Shown: positions 44,586 to 55,679, counted from the stretch's first letter. The stretch is 64,000 bases of DNA from Spinacia oleracea (GCF_020520425.1 NC_079488.1:23562247-23626246), one strand, 5' to 3'. Notes: generated from the letters alone by a model not told the origin. Made by a program: numbers and translations.

Positions 44586-47500
44586 ATGGCTAGAACCAAG
44601 CAAACGGCAGATCCTACGCGCCTGCGCTTGCGGGAAGAAGCATCGACACCCCCTAGGGAGAGATATTCTTCCACTGCCTCGGCAGTCGACGAAGAATTTG
44701 CCGAACTCTTTCAAGAGATCGACGAGTATGTCGAGGCGGGGGAGCAGGCGGCAAGCTCGTCGGAGGGTACAGCGAGCCAGGCAGTGGGGGAGCCAAGCGT
44801 CGCTCCATTGTCAACGGCCGCCGGGGAGCAAGAGGCTGCTCCCCAGCTTGTTAGGCCCAGAGGACGGGAGGAGTCCCAATTGCTTCCGTCAGAGATTCAC
44901 CCCAGACGTGGGCTGGATGCGGTGGCTAGACAGGCACGGAGCCAAGATGAGGGATGACCTCTGTGTGGGGGAAGGGTATCAAATGCGCGTGCCGGCCGGT
45001 CTGGACTCGACCGTCAGCCTGCTTGCCGAGGGAGAATTCCCTGTGTATGCCGCATCCATCAAACTCGGCATGAGATTCCCTCCACACCCCTTCGTTGTGG
45101 AGGTGTTAGATGGTTTTAACATTGGGGTGGCCCAACTGACCCCCAACTCATGGGCGGATATCTTTGGCTATATTGCCAAATGTGCGCTGAACGACGTGGA
45201 GCCGCCCTTTAACGCTTTTCTGCATCTGGTCTCCCTCTCTCGTTCCCCCAGCGCCGCCAAAGGGTGGTTTAATCTGAGCAGCCGTGGTACCTACCAGACA
45301 GTGGTCGGCAAGCTCAGCAAGTGGCATATGTGGAGAAAGAGGTGGGTCGTGTTTTACACGGACGACCAGGAGATGTATGAGCGGATGAGCCGCTGGAACT
45401 GCAACGCCAACTACATGGATCGTGACGAGCCCCTTCCACCCCTTACTGCCGAAGAGTGGGATCAGATAATGGTCCTGTTCAGGGCCAACACTTACCACTT
45501 AACAGTGGATAAGAGTTTCCATGTGCCGGCCGAATGGTTGCCGCACATTAGCCAGTTTCGGAACGAGGCCTTTCTAGCGGCCGTAGGCTTAGGATATTCC
45601 ATGACTCGAGGTTGTATGCCAATTTATGTGCCGCTCTGCCTTGGTCTTATTTATCTTTCTAACTTTGGATTCCTTTTGTTCACAGAGGAAGGAATGAGCA
45701 AGCTGTCGGCGGCGGATACCGGGAAGGGCGATATGACCGATTGGATGGCAGACATTTATGAGGCCAAAATGCAGAAAGCCAAGGCCGAGTTGGAGGAGAA
45801 GGTGAGTATTCTCTTAGGTTGTTTTTGCAAGTTAAGCTTCCCCCGTCCAGTGTCCACAGTGGACGTCTTTTTAGTGCTCGTCACTTTTTAATGACGGGCC
45901 CCTTAGTTAGTGTTTTTCCTGCGGTTGCCAAGGTGCGCCTCGTCACCTTTTAATGACGGGCCCCTTAGTTAGTGTTTCTCTTTACAAGTGACTCGTGGTT
46001 GATAGGGTACGCCTCGTCATTTTCGAGACGGGCGTCCTTTTTAATGACGAGCCATTTTTCTATGAGTTCTTGCACTTGATAAGGTACGCCTCGTCATTTT
46101 TAAGACGGGCGTCCTTTTTAAATGACGAGCCACTATTTAGTGACTTGTGATTGATAAGGTACGCCTCGTCATTTTGGAGACGGGCGTCCTTTTTAATGAC
46201 GAGCAACCGTTCTTCGTGTGACTTGTGATTGATAAGGTACGCCTCGTCATTTTGAGACGGGCGTCCTTTTTAATGACGAGCCACTATTCTGTGAGTGACT
46301 TGTCATTGATAAGGTACGCCTCGTCATTTTGAGACGGGCGTCCTTTTTAATGACGAGCCACTTTTCTGTGAGTGACTTGTGATTGATAAGGTACGCCTCG
46401 TCATTTTTAGATGGGCGTCCTTTTTAATGACGAGCCACTATTCTGTGAGTGACTTGTCATTGATAAGGTACGCCTCGTCATTTTGAGACGGGCGTCCTTT
46501 TTAATGACGAGCCACTTTTCTGTGAGTGACTTGTGATTGATAAGGTACGCCTCGTCATTTTTAGATGGGCGTCCTTTTTAATGACGAGCCACTATCTGGT
46601 GAGTGACTTGTGATTGATGAGGTACGCCTCGTCATTTTTAAGATGGGCGTCCTTTTTAATGACGAGCCACTATCTGGTGAGTGACTTGTGATTGATGAGG
46701 TACACCTCGTCATTTTTAAGATGGGCGTCCTTTTTAATGACGAGCCACTATCTGGTGAGTGACTTGTGATTGATGAGGTACGCCTCGTCATTTTTAAGAT
46801 GGGCGTCCTTTTTAATGACGAGCCACTATCTGGTGAGTGACTTGTGATTGATGAGGTACGCCTCGTCATTTTTAAGATGGGCGTCCTTTTTAATGACGAG
46901 CCACTATCTGGTGAGTGACTTGTGATTGATAAGGCACGCTTCGTCAATTTTAAGATGGGCGTCCTTTTTAATGACGAGCCACTATATGGTGAGTGACTTG
47001 TGATTGATGACGAGGCTTAATATTTGACTGTCCTTTACTTTCTTTTTTAGCAAGCTAAGGACGCGGCTAGGGCGTCAGGGAAGAAGAAGGGGACTACTCT
47101 GTCCCAGCTGAAGAAGAGAGCTGTGCCAGCTGGCTCGGAGACCCCGAGTACCTTCAAGAAGCCAAAACCCCTACCCCGCCGTCTCGTCAAGAAAGACGAG
47201 TCGAAGGTTGCTGAGGGGGGATGCCCTGATGACGAAGAGATGGGCGTGGACAAGCCGTCTCTGGTGGTGGACTTGGTGTCCAAATCGAGGTCCGGTGGGC
47301 ATCCGGACGAGCTGGAGGACCCTCTTTCTGGAATCCCGGCCGACGTCCGCTCTCAGATACCTGCGGAGGTGGCCCGCCGAGCTAGGTCTTCGGGCGGTAA
47401 GTATTATTCGAACGTCGTTCAGACGTATCGAGCCTCCTCTGGCAGTTCTTCTTACTCTCCGCGTCATCCTAAGGCCGTTGTTTTTCCTATAGCCAAAGAC

Positions 47501-48350
47501 AAAGGGAAGGATGCAGCTGCTGCTGAGGACGAGAACGTACCTGCTACTCCCCACTATTCTTCAAAGGATAGGGTGGCTATATGCCGCAAGGTTTTTAAGG
47601 CCGTCCCCGCAGAGTATGTTGCTTCTCTTCCTGGCCGCAAGACTGACGCCCAGTTTGGTGCGATCCAGGCCACTCTTCTCGACGTAAGTCTATTTCCAAC
47701 TTGCTTGTACTTGTCTTCTCTTTTAGTCATTTACTAACATGTAGCTCCTTTTGCAGTTGTTCTGCCGCATGGAGTTCTGCAAGAGTTGGAAGACCCGCAC
47801 TGCTGAGGAGCTCAAAGCTCAGGTGGCTGAGTCCACCCACCATGGCGACTATGCGTTCAAATCCATTGAAGAGGTCCGCCTGCAGATGCAGACGACCATA
47901 GACCTTCAAGCAAAGGAGGTAGCTGCGTTGAGATCTGACAAGGCCGAGCTGCTTAAGAAGATCTTTGCGCAGGATAAAGACATGGTGGCAATGGTCGAGG
48001 AGGCCAAGACAGCGGCGGCGGAAATACGGACGCTTCAGGACCAGTTGCGGGAGTACCCTCAGGTCAAAGAGGCGGCTGAGGAGGCCGAGCATCTTCGTGG
48101 GGAGCTAGAGACGGCCAGATCGCAAGTTCGCACCTTGCGTGAGCGTCTCCTGGAATCCTATGATCAGGGGGAACAAGCGACCAAGGACGCTGTTAAGCAC
48201 GCCTGGGAGAGCCACATGTCAGAGTATGATCTTGCGTGGTTCCAGCGGCGAATGGAACATAGTGCCGCTGTGTTGGCTGCTGAACGTCTTGGTCAGCCGC
48301 CCCCTGAGTTTGTATCATCCGATGACGAGGACGATGCGGCCGCTCCCTGA
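44586..48350 (+). CDS. Antisense gene of the Tat element (putative gypsy-type transposon domain, coiled coil)
   Basis: Predicted exons: 44586-45610, 45686-45801, 47051-47683 and 47757-48350, all with GT-AG introns that keep frame. The N-terminus is MARTKQTADPTRLRLREEAS. The main domain (FTPDVGWMRWLDRHG, VYAASIKLGMRFPPHPFVVE, NSWADIFGYIAKCALNDVEP, RGTYQTVVGKLSKWHMWRKR) resembles the Pfam 'putative gypsy type transposon' family found on the antisense strand of Retand/Tat elements. Exon three is low complexity. Exon four is a long Glu/Lys/Ala coiled coil ending in EFVSSDDEDDAAAP. The opening segment and the main domain lie in different frames, the change falling near 44870-44900, so exon one carries a 1-nt frameshift or an unseen splice. 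Function unknown. Confidence 0.75.
45880..47010. repeat. 77-78-bp tandem array within intron 2 of the Tat antisense gene
   Basis: The segment 'gtacgcctcgtcatt' recurs at about 46018, 46084, 46159, 46237, 46314, 46391, 46468, 46545, 46622, 46700, 46778, 46856 and 46934, giving some 13 good copies plus older ones at the left. Most spacings are 77-78 bp. Each unit has arms 'ctcgtcatt' and 'aatgacgag' around 'gggcgtcctttt', so it can form a hairpin. The right-hand copies, exactly 78 bp, are open for 26 codons per unit on the minus strand, an artefact of period. Confidence 0.93.
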
Positions 48351-48659
48351 TTTGCTTCCTTGTGTATTTTTCCAGCAAAAATTTATTTAAGTGTTCTCAT
48401 GCCTAAGGGCAAAAACAATTATTTTGTTATGTTTTGGCGCCGCTGGCGTCTGTACCATCGTGCCTGCTGAGCACTCAACAATTTGTTTTGAATATTTGGC
48501 CACCTTTGCACGCCTCTTGCGGGCGTTGTTCTATAAATAGGCTATTTTTGTTCTTTTATCTCGCATTTATTTGTTCTTCATCATTTGATTATTCCTTAGT
48601 CTATAGGCTTAATCAATAGGTATGGTAGCCAAGGTGCAACTGAGTGTACACTAAGCACG

Positions 48660-49262
48660 TTGGTGCCGCAGGCAACTGAGCATGCGCTAGGCACTACTAT
48701 GGTCGTCTCTTTCTTTGGCGAGTATGTCTATAACGTTATTGATTGACGCAAGTCAATCAATAGGTATGATTGCCGCTAGACATGCTCGTCAAATGGACTG
48801 GACGACCAAATATTCGTGCCGCCGAACTTCTGAGCAAACAACCCTTGTTTCGAAGTTAATCGTGCCGCTGAACTTTTGAGCGAACAACCTTTGTTTCGAA
48901 GTTGTTGGTGCCGCTGGCAACTGAGCATGTGCTAGGCCTCACTATGGTCGTCGCTTTTTTTTTGGCGAGCGTGTCTATAACGATATTGATTGACGCAAGT
49001 CAATCAATAGGTATGATTGCCGCTAGACATGCTCGTCAAATGGACTGGTCGGCCAAACGTGCATGCCGCCGCACTTTTCAGCAAACAACCTGTTTCAAAT
49101 TATTGGTGCCGCAGGCAACCGATCATCCGCTAGGCACTACTGGGGTCGTCTCTTTCTTTGGCGAGCATGTCTATAACGTTATTGATTGACGCAAGTCAAT
49201 CAATAGGTATGATTGCCGCTAGACATGCTCGTCAAATGGACTGGACGGCCAAATATTCGTGC
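48660..49262. repeat. Three ~200-245-bp direct repeats each with a GCAA-loop hairpin
   Basis: Copies begin 'ggtgccgc[a/t]ggcaac' at ~48662, ~48906 and ~49105 and include 'gtctataacg' and 'gattgccgctagacatgctc'. Each contains 'attgattgac gcaa gtcaatcaat', a perfect 10-bp stem with a GCAA tetraloop (first at 48738-48761). Confidence 0.88.
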
Positions 49263-49282
49263 CGCCGCCCTTTTGTTTCAAC

Positions 49283-49512
49283 GTTGTTCATGCCGCTGAG
49301 CTTTTGAGCAAACAACCTATGTTTCAAAGTTGTTCATGCCGCTGAGCTTTTGAGCAAACAACCTATGTTTCAAAGTTGTTCATGCCGCTGAGCTTTTGAG
49401 CAAACAACCTATGTTTCAAAGTTGTTAATGCCGCTGAGCTTTTGAGCAAACAACCTATGTTTCAAAGTTGTTCATGACGCTGAGCTTTTGAGCAAACAAC
49501 CTATGATTTAAG
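49283..49512. repeat. 46-bp minisatellite, five copies
   Basis: 'gttgttcatgccgctgagct' plus 'tttgagcaaacaacctatg' repeats exactly every 46 bp with few changes. Located in the convergent spacer of the Tat element. Confidence 0.9.
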
Positions 49513-49905
49513 GTTTATTTGTGCCGCTGGCACTTACTATGCCGTACTGGTCGGCCAGCGGCTTGCTATACTGGGAAGGGAGTTGGATAGGTGATCAGCC
49601 TACAACTTGGTGCTAATCTGGGCCACTTCTTAGGCTTCAAACAATTAGTCTTGCCGAGAGTTTTTGCTAATCTGGGCCACTTCTCAGGCCGTCATACAAT
49701 TAGGCTTTGGTTATGCATTGGAGTGTATATTTTTATATTCATTGTTCGAGCAATAAATATTGTGAGACAAAATAGAGTAGTATTATTTATAACTTTGCAA
49801 GGCGAATTTAGCCGGTTACAAAAGTAATTACTACCCTACTATGACCATTAGAGGCCGCCCCTTGGGCAATGGATCGTGGTAAGTAAGACAAGGCTTAGCA
49901 CATAT

Positions 49906-52900
49906 CTAGAAGAAATACTTCTTGAGATTGTCGGCATTCCAAGTGCGCAAAATAGGCCGGCCTTGCATGTCTTGAATGCGGTAGGTTCCATCTCTAACCT
50001 CATCATAGATCTCATAAGGTCCCTCCCAAGTGGGCGTCAGCTTACCCTGTTCGTTTGCTCGTCCTGTGGACTCCATTTTCCTGAGGACAAAATCTCCCAC
50101 TTTGAGCACTCTATTAGAGACTCTCTTGTTGTATTCTCTTGCCATCCTTATCTTGTACACCTGTTGTCTGAGCGCTGCATTTCCTCTAACCTCGGGCAGA
50201 AAGTCCAAGGATGCTTTCATTGTCTCCCAGTTAGCATTTTCGTCGTACAGCATGACTCTCAACGTCGGTTCACACATTTCTATGGGCAGGACAGCCTCGG
50301 CGCCATAGGCTAGCAAGAAGGGTGTTTCACCGGTTGAATTCTTAGCCGTAGTGCGGATGGACCATAAGACATTTGGCAGCTCATCAGCCCACAGACCTTT
50401 GGCTTCGTCAAGCTTCTTTTTCATTCCTTCGGAGATAATTTTGTTGAACGCCTCAACCTGACCATTGGATTGGGGTCGTCCGACTGATGCAAAACAAGTG
50501 TGTATACCGTGATCTGCCAGCCACTCTTTCAGCTTAGGCGTCTCAAACTGGGGCCCATTATCAAAGACGATAGCCTGTGGAATCCCAAAGCGAGTCATGA
50601 TGTTCTTCCAAATGAATGCTCTCACATTAGTAGTTTTTATGTTTTTGAGCACTTCTGCCTCCACCCATTTGGTGAAGTAATCTACAGCAACGATGACATA
50701 ACGCCTTCCTCCTGGTGCGGTCGTAAATGGGCCTAGAAGATCCATCCCCCATTTAGCGAATGGAATTGGGCTTGTAATGGGCGTCAGAACTCGTGCCGGT
50801 TGGTGTATTAGGTGAGAAAAACGCTGGCATTTGTCACACTTCTTGACTAGTGAAATTGCGTCCTCCTTAAGAGTCGGCCAGTAATAGCCGGTTCGAAGTG
50901 CCTTTTCAGCCAAAGCCCTTCCACCAATATGCGAGCTGCACAACCCCTGATGAAGGTCTTCTAGAATTTCCTGCCCCTTCTCAGGTGTTACACATCTTAA
51001 CAAAGGACGGGAGTAGGCCTTTTTATAGAGGGTGTCGTTCCACATTTCAAACCAAGAACATTTGTTTTGAAGTTTTGCCGCTTCCCTTGAGTCTTCGGGC
51101 AAGACTCCATTCATTTTGAAGTTCACTATGTCATCCATCCATGTGGACGTTCTGTCAAGAGTTTCCACCTCCATTTGCTCAACACTTTTGTGCTCTTTTA
51201 CCTCCCAAAACACGTGCCGAGGGGTATCACAAGACGCTGAACTTGCCAACTTTGACAGGGCATCAGCTTGGTTATTTTCCGAGCGAGGGACTTGCCTTAC
51301 TTCAAAACTTTTCAGTGGCTCTACTTCCTGATGGACGGCCTGCATGTATTTGACCATAGTCGGATCCCTAGCTTCGTAGGTCCCATTAACTTGGCTCACA
51401 ATCAGTTGGGAGTCAGATAGTGCTACAATATCCTCGGCGCCTGCCGCCTTACACATTTTAATGCCACAAAGCAGAGCTTCATATTCGGCTTCATTATTTG
51501 ACGCCTGGAAGTTAAATCGCATAGCATACTCAAAAGTATCTCCTTCTGGGGAGTGACAGATTATCCCTGCTCCACATCCATTCTGTGTGGATGAGCCGTC
51601 TACATACACTGTCCACACCGTATTTGTATTCTTGGCAAAGTCTGGCCTCGTCATTTCAACAATAAAGTCAGCACATGCCTGCCCCTTGACAGCTTTCCTC
51701 GGCTCATAGGTGATATCAAAGGCGTTCAGCTCTATTGCCCAATTTAGCATTCGTCCTGACGCCTCCAGCTTTGTGAAGGGCAATTTGAGCGGTTGATCTG
51801 TGTAGACCACTATTTTGTGAGCTAAGAAATAAGGACGGAGCTTTTTGCTGGCCATGAATAGAGCTAAGCCAAACTTTTCCACTGTAGGGTATCTAACTTC
51901 AGCATTTTGAAGAACATGACTGGCAAAATATACCGGCATCTGTATTCCCTCCCTTTCTGTCAGTAGAACGGCACTCAACGAGTGCTCGGACACAGCGAGA
52001 TACATGTACAAAGTCTCTCCTAGCAAGGGGCTAACAAGACGAGGCAAGGTATGCAAGTGCTCCTTTAATCTGACCAATGCCGCCTCGGCCTCGTCCGACC
52101 ATTCAAACTTGGCCTTCTTTTTGACAGACCTGAAAAAGTAGTGGCACTTGTCTCCAGCCCTGGAAAGGAATCTGCCCAGGGCGGCCAAGCAACCTGTGAG
52201 CCGCTGGACCTCCTTCACTGTCTTTGGTGAGCTCATATCAATTACTGCCTGGATTTTGTCTGGGTTGGCTTGAATTCCTCTTTCATCAATCAAGAAACCT
52301 AAGAATTTGCCTGCCGTCACCCCGAACACACACTTCTTAGGGTTCAACCTCATGTTGTAAGCTCGAATAGTCTCAAATGTCTCCCTGAGATCAGTTATGT
52401 GCGCCGCCCTCAGCTTACTTTTTACGATCATATCGTCAATGTAAGCTTCAATATTCCTGCCGGGCTGCTTGATGAACACAGTGTTAATAAGACGCTGAAA
52501 GGTGGCCGGTGCATTCTTTAAACCAAACGGCATCACCTTGTAGCAGTAAAGGCCTTGTTCAGTAACAAATGACGTTTTTTCCTGGTCGTCAGGCCACAAC
52601 GGAATCTGGTGAAACCCTGAGTAGGCATCCATAAAGCTCATCATAGCATGCCCTGCTGTAGAGTCGACGAGCCGGTCAATCTTGGGCAGTGGGAAGCTGT
52701 CCTTTGGACATGCCTTATTGAGGTTGGTGTAGTCAACACACATTCTCCAGGTACCATTAGGTTTTTTGACGAGGACCACGTTAGCAACCCAATCGGGGTA
52801 CTGACTAGGCCTGACGAACCCAGCCTCCATCAACTTTTGTATTTCCGCGGCTGCCGCCTGATTTCTATCTTCCCCATGGTTCCTTTTCTTCTGACGAATC

Positions 52901-55668
52901 GGTTTGAAGTTTGGGCCCACATTCAGCTTATGGACGGCTACAGCAGGGTCAATACCCGGCATTTCGTCCACTGTGAAAGCAAAGATATCTTCAAATTCTC
53001 TCAAAAGGTGGACCAACTCTGCCGCCAGCGGGTCGTCAGGAGAAATCCCGATGGGCACTACTCTGTCAGGTTTATCTGTGTTTAATACCACATTGAAATG
53101 GGCCCCAACAGGCTCTGGACGCCTCTCTTCCATGTGCCCTGCTGAGATAGTTAATGTTTCTTTGACGACCTTGGGTTGCGTGTCGCCACATTTTCGTTTG
53201 TTGCTCGATGTCCCTTTCTCTTCACCAGTCCCCCATGCTTCTGGACTCAAGGTGGTTAGGTAGCAATCTCTAGCTTGTTGCTGGTCACCATGTATAGTGC
53301 TGACGCTCCTATCGTCACAAATGAACTTAAGAAGCATCAGATGAGTCACAATGACAGCCTTTGCCCTGTTCAACGTGGGACGCCCCAAGATGATGTTATA
53401 TGCCGTCAGATCTTTCACTATGAGAAAACAGACATCCATTTGCCGAGATTCCTTTTTATTTCCCATCCTCAGAGGAAGGGTAATTATGCCGACTGGGTGG
53501 ATGACACTACCTCCGAAACCTATAATGGGATAATGGATTTTCTCAATCTTTGAGGGATCGTGTTGCAGCCGATTCAAGCACTCTAGACTAATTATGTCCG
53601 ACGAACTTCCTGTATCAACCAAAATACGCCTAACCCTTAGGTTAGCAACTTTTAACTCAATTACCAAAGGATCGTCATGCGGGGTGGAGATTTTCCCACG
53701 GTAGGCCTCGCCGATTTCAACTTTTGGAAACGGGTCAACTGTGGCCTTGCCGGACAGCATCACTTGCCCCAATCGCTTGGCATAATCCTTCTGGCCTCGC
53801 ATGGTCGGCCCGCCGGCGGCCAATCCTCCTGAGATGACTGCCACGCACTCTGGGTCGGTACGATTCCCATCTTCCTCCGAGGGAGGGGATTTGTTTTTCT
53901 TGTAGAAGGGTTTGCCAGAACCTCCCGTGTTCCTGCTGATATAACTTTTTAAGAACCCCTTGGTGGCTAGGCCATCCAATGCCCTTTTCAAGCTCTTACA
54001 TTCATTGGTGTCATGCCCAATGTCACTGTGAAAGTGACAGTACAGTTTGGGGTCCCTACTTTCTGGTGGCGACTTCATGGGAAATGGACGATCAATGTCA
54101 TATTTGGACCCGACGTCCATCAGAATTGTGTACATGTCTGTGTTATACTCGAATCGCTCCCGATCATAAGTTCTGGGCCGTTTCTGACCTGCCGCTCCGG
54201 GGGCCCTGTCTGACTCTTTTGCAATAGCCCACGTCCCGTTAGGCCGGTTCTTCTTTTCGAATTTCTCCTTTTTTGCCGCTAGCTCGGCGGTATCACTTCC
54301 TCTGGGGTCTTTCGGGACGCTGCAAATCTCTGTTGCATGAATGAAGGCCTCGGCCTCATCCAGCACTTCTGCCATTGTTCGGACGCTTTTCTTTACCAGA
54401 TCAAACTTGAAAGAGCCCTTTTTAAGCCCTCGAATGAAGTTATCGAATGCAACACCATCTGGCAAATCCGGAATTTGCCCTGCCTCTAGATTGAATCTCT
54501 TCACATAACTCCTCAGGGACTCGTCCTTCCCTTGCTGAATCCTACTCAGATGCATGCTCGTCTTCTTCTCTTCCTTGTGAGCCATGAACCGAGTAGAGAA
54601 CAATAGCTCGAGCTCCGAAAAAGAGCGAATAGTTCCGGCTGGAAGTCTCTCGAACCACTTAGAGGCTACTCCTTTGAGTGTGCCCGGAAAATACTTACAC
54701 CAGGTTGAGTCAGTTGTTCCTTGGACATACATGTGATGCCGGTAAACCAAGAGGTGCATGTCCGGATCTGTGGTACCATCGTAAGCATCAATGTTGGGCG
54801 GCTTGACTTTGGGTTCCCTCGGGGCTCTCATGATGGAGTCTGCAAAAGGAGTGGTGTGCCCTAGGGCCATGTTGGACACCCCCTCCTGAATGTGATATAC
54901 AGGGTCTTGACGCCTTGAGTAGGGTAGCCGTTGGGAGGACTCGCGTCCGCGAGTTTGACGGGTTGGACGGGTGGCCCCTGGACGCGCCTGGCTCAGATGC
55001 GTATAAGTTGGATGAGGGAGAGGTCTATCCGGCATGACGGGGGTTGACCCAGTGTCAGAAAGTTCAGACTCAGAGTCAGGCAACTGCTCTGCGCGTGGCT
55101 GCTCACGTCCTCGGGACGTTTCTCCGATCAGCCGCCGTGGCATTCGGCGTGGTAGGTAAGACATTGCCTGATTGGGCTGACTTGTTGGCGGCTGTCTCCT
55201 TAGGTCCTCGCCTGTCAGCCTGGTCCAGACATTTGGGGGGCGCAAAGAAAGTGTTGGCCTATTGCTTGCCGGCCTCTCATGATTTGCAGCCACAGCAGTG
55301 GTGTAGATCAGCATACTCTTCTGTACCTCAGCATTAACTGTCTTTCCCACATCAGCTTGGAACTCAGCCAAAATAGCCCGAAGAGCACCCACAGAGACAG
55401 GCATATCAGGGTTCTCCTCTATTACCGTATCCACCCGAGGATCCAGGTGTCCTCCAGGAGGGGTGCGATTGGCCTGGTCGTCCTCCTCGCTGAGCACCTC
55501 TACCTCGGCAGTGTGACGAGGGGTGTGCCCGGCCGCAAATATACGCGCGGCATCTTCGGTGATTCTTGTGGCCGGCGTATGATGTTCAGTCGGCATTTCT
55601 CTTTCGAGGGGTGGCCGCTCTACTCGCGTAGGCCGCCCAGCATCGTTGTCCTGTCGCTGATCTTCCAT
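49906..55668 (-). CDS. Tat-lineage gag-pol polyprotein, intact
   Basis: An uninterrupted frame of about 1,920 codons from the first ATG (MEDQRQDNDAG) at 55668; the open frame extends 10 codons upstream into the PBS without an ATG. Domain positions counted from that upstream limit: gag ~335-450 (WFERLPAGTIRSFSELELLF), aspartic protease ~694 (VDTGSSSDI), reverse transcriptase ~1000-1150 with YIDDMIVKS at ~1087, an RT-linked RNase H, a second RNase H at ~1360 (VYVDGSSTQNGCGAG), the integrase zinc finger ~1590-1625 and the DD35E core (GMDLLGPF, FDNGPQF, NGQVEAFN) with exactly 35 residues between the last D and E. The dual RNase H is typical of Tat elements. Unlike Ogre members, no stop or intron separates gag and pol. 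All catalytic residues I can check are present, so it may still be competent. Confidence 0.95.
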   Translation of the reverse strand: MEDQRQDNDAGRPTRVERPPLEREMPTEHHTPATRITEDAARIFAAGHTPRHTAEVEVLSEEDDQANRTPPGGHLDPRVDTVIEENPDMPVSVGALRAILAEFQADVGKTVNAEVQKSMLIYTTAVAANHERPASNRPTLSLRPPNVWTRLTGEDLRRQPPTSQPNQAMSYLPRRMPRRLIGETSRGREQPRAEQLPDSESELSDTGSTPVMPDRPLPHPTYTHLSQARPGATRPTRQTRGRESSQRLPYSRRQDPVYHIQEGVSNMALGHTTPFADSIMRAPREPKVKPPNIDAYDGTTDPDMHLLVYRHHMYVQGTTDSTWCKYFPGTLKGVASKWFERLPAGTIRSFSELELLFSTRFMAHKEEKKTSMHLSRIQQGKDESLRSYVKRFNLEAGQIPDLPDGVAFDNFIRGLKKGSFKFDLVKKSVRTMAEVLDEAEAFIHATEICSVPKDPRGSDTAELAAKKEKFEKKNRPNGTWAIAKESDRAPGAAGQKRPRTYDRERFEYNTDMYTILMDVGSKYDIDRPFPMKSPPESRDPKLYCHFHSDIGHDTNECKSLKRALDGLATKGFLKSYISRNTGGSGKPFYKKNKSPPSEEDGNRTDPECVAVISGGLAAGGPTMRGQKDYAKRLGQVMLSGKATVDPFPKVEIGEAYRGKISTPHDDPLVIELKVANLRVRRILVDTGSSSDIISLECLNRLQHDPSKIEKIHYPIIGFGGSVIHPVGIITLPLRMGNKKESRQMDVCFLIVKDLTAYNIILGRPTLNRAKAVIVTHLMLLKFICDDRSVSTIHGDQQQARDCYLTTLSPEAWGTGEEKGTSSNKRKCGDTQPKVVKETLTISAGHMEERRPEPVGAHFNVVLNTDKPDRVVPIGISPDDPLAAELVHLLREFEDIFAFTVDEMPGIDPAVAVHKLNVGPNFKPIRQKKRNHGEDRNQAAAAEIQKLMEAGFVRPSQYPDWVANVVLVKKPNGTWRMCVDYTNLNKACPKDSFPLPKIDRLVDSTAGHAMMSFMDAYSGFHQIPLWPDDQEKTSFVTEQGLYCYKVMPFGLKNAPATFQRLINTVFIKQPGRNIEAYIDDMIVKSKLRAAHITDLRETFETIRAYNMRLNPKKCVFGVTAGKFLGFLIDERGIQANPDKIQAVIDMSSPKTVKEVQRLTGCLAALGRFLSRAGDKCHYFFRSVKKKAKFEWSDEAEAALVRLKEHLHTLPRLVSPLLGETLYMYLAVSEHSLSAVLLTEREGIQMPVYFASHVLQNAEVRYPTVEKFGLALFMASKKLRPYFLAHKIVVYTDQPLKLPFTKLEASGRMLNWAIELNAFDITYEPRKAVKGQACADFIVEMTRPDFAKNTNTVWTVYVDGSSTQNGCGAGIICHSPEGDTFEYAMRFNFQASNNEAEYEALLCGIKMCKAAGAEDIVALSDSQLIVSQVNGTYEARDPTMVKYMQAVHQEVEPLKSFEVRQVPRSENNQADALSKLASSASCDTPRHVFWEVKEHKSVEQMEVETLDRTSTWMDDIVNFKMNGVLPEDSREAAKLQNKCSWFEMWNDTLYKKAYSRPLLRCVTPEKGQEILEDLHQGLCSSHIGGRALAEKALRTGYYWPTLKEDAISLVKKCDKCQRFSHLIHQPARVLTPITSPIPFAKWGMDLLGPFTTAPGGRRYVIVAVDYFTKWVEAEVLKNIKTTNVRAFIWKNIMTRFGIPQAIVFDNGPQFETPKLKEWLADHGIHTCFASVGRPQSNGQVEAFNKIISEGMKKKLDEAKGLWADELPNVLWSIRTTAKNSTGETPFLLAYGAEAVLPIEMCEPTLRVMLYDENANWETMKASLDFLPEVRGNAALRQQVYKIRMAREYNKRVSNRVLKVGDFVLRKMESTGRANEQGKLTPTWEGPYEIYDEVRDGTYRIQDMQGRPILRTWNADNLKKYFF

Positions 55669-55679
55669 GTTACCGTACC

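Larger units (their letters stand above)
48351..49905. other. Repeat-rich spacer between the convergent Tat genes
   Basis: The 3' ends of the antisense gene (48350) and gag-pol (49906) face each other here. The spacer is filled by two separate repeat families (48660-49260 and 49283-49512). No coding sequence. Confidence 0.7.

Noticed and set aside
46561-46947. 128-codon minus-strand frame made of a 26-residue repeat
   Set aside because: The repeat is the 78-bp array read in a frame that stays open because 78 is a multiple of three. It sits in an intron of the antisense gene and has no start or domain context.
45880-47010. CRISPR-like regular repeat array
   Set aside because: Units are tandem without unique spacers and lie in a plant retrotransposon.
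50030-55337. Several plus-strand frames of 60-157 codons opposite gag-pol
   Set aside because: Shadows of the long minus-strand polyprotein; no domain resemblance.
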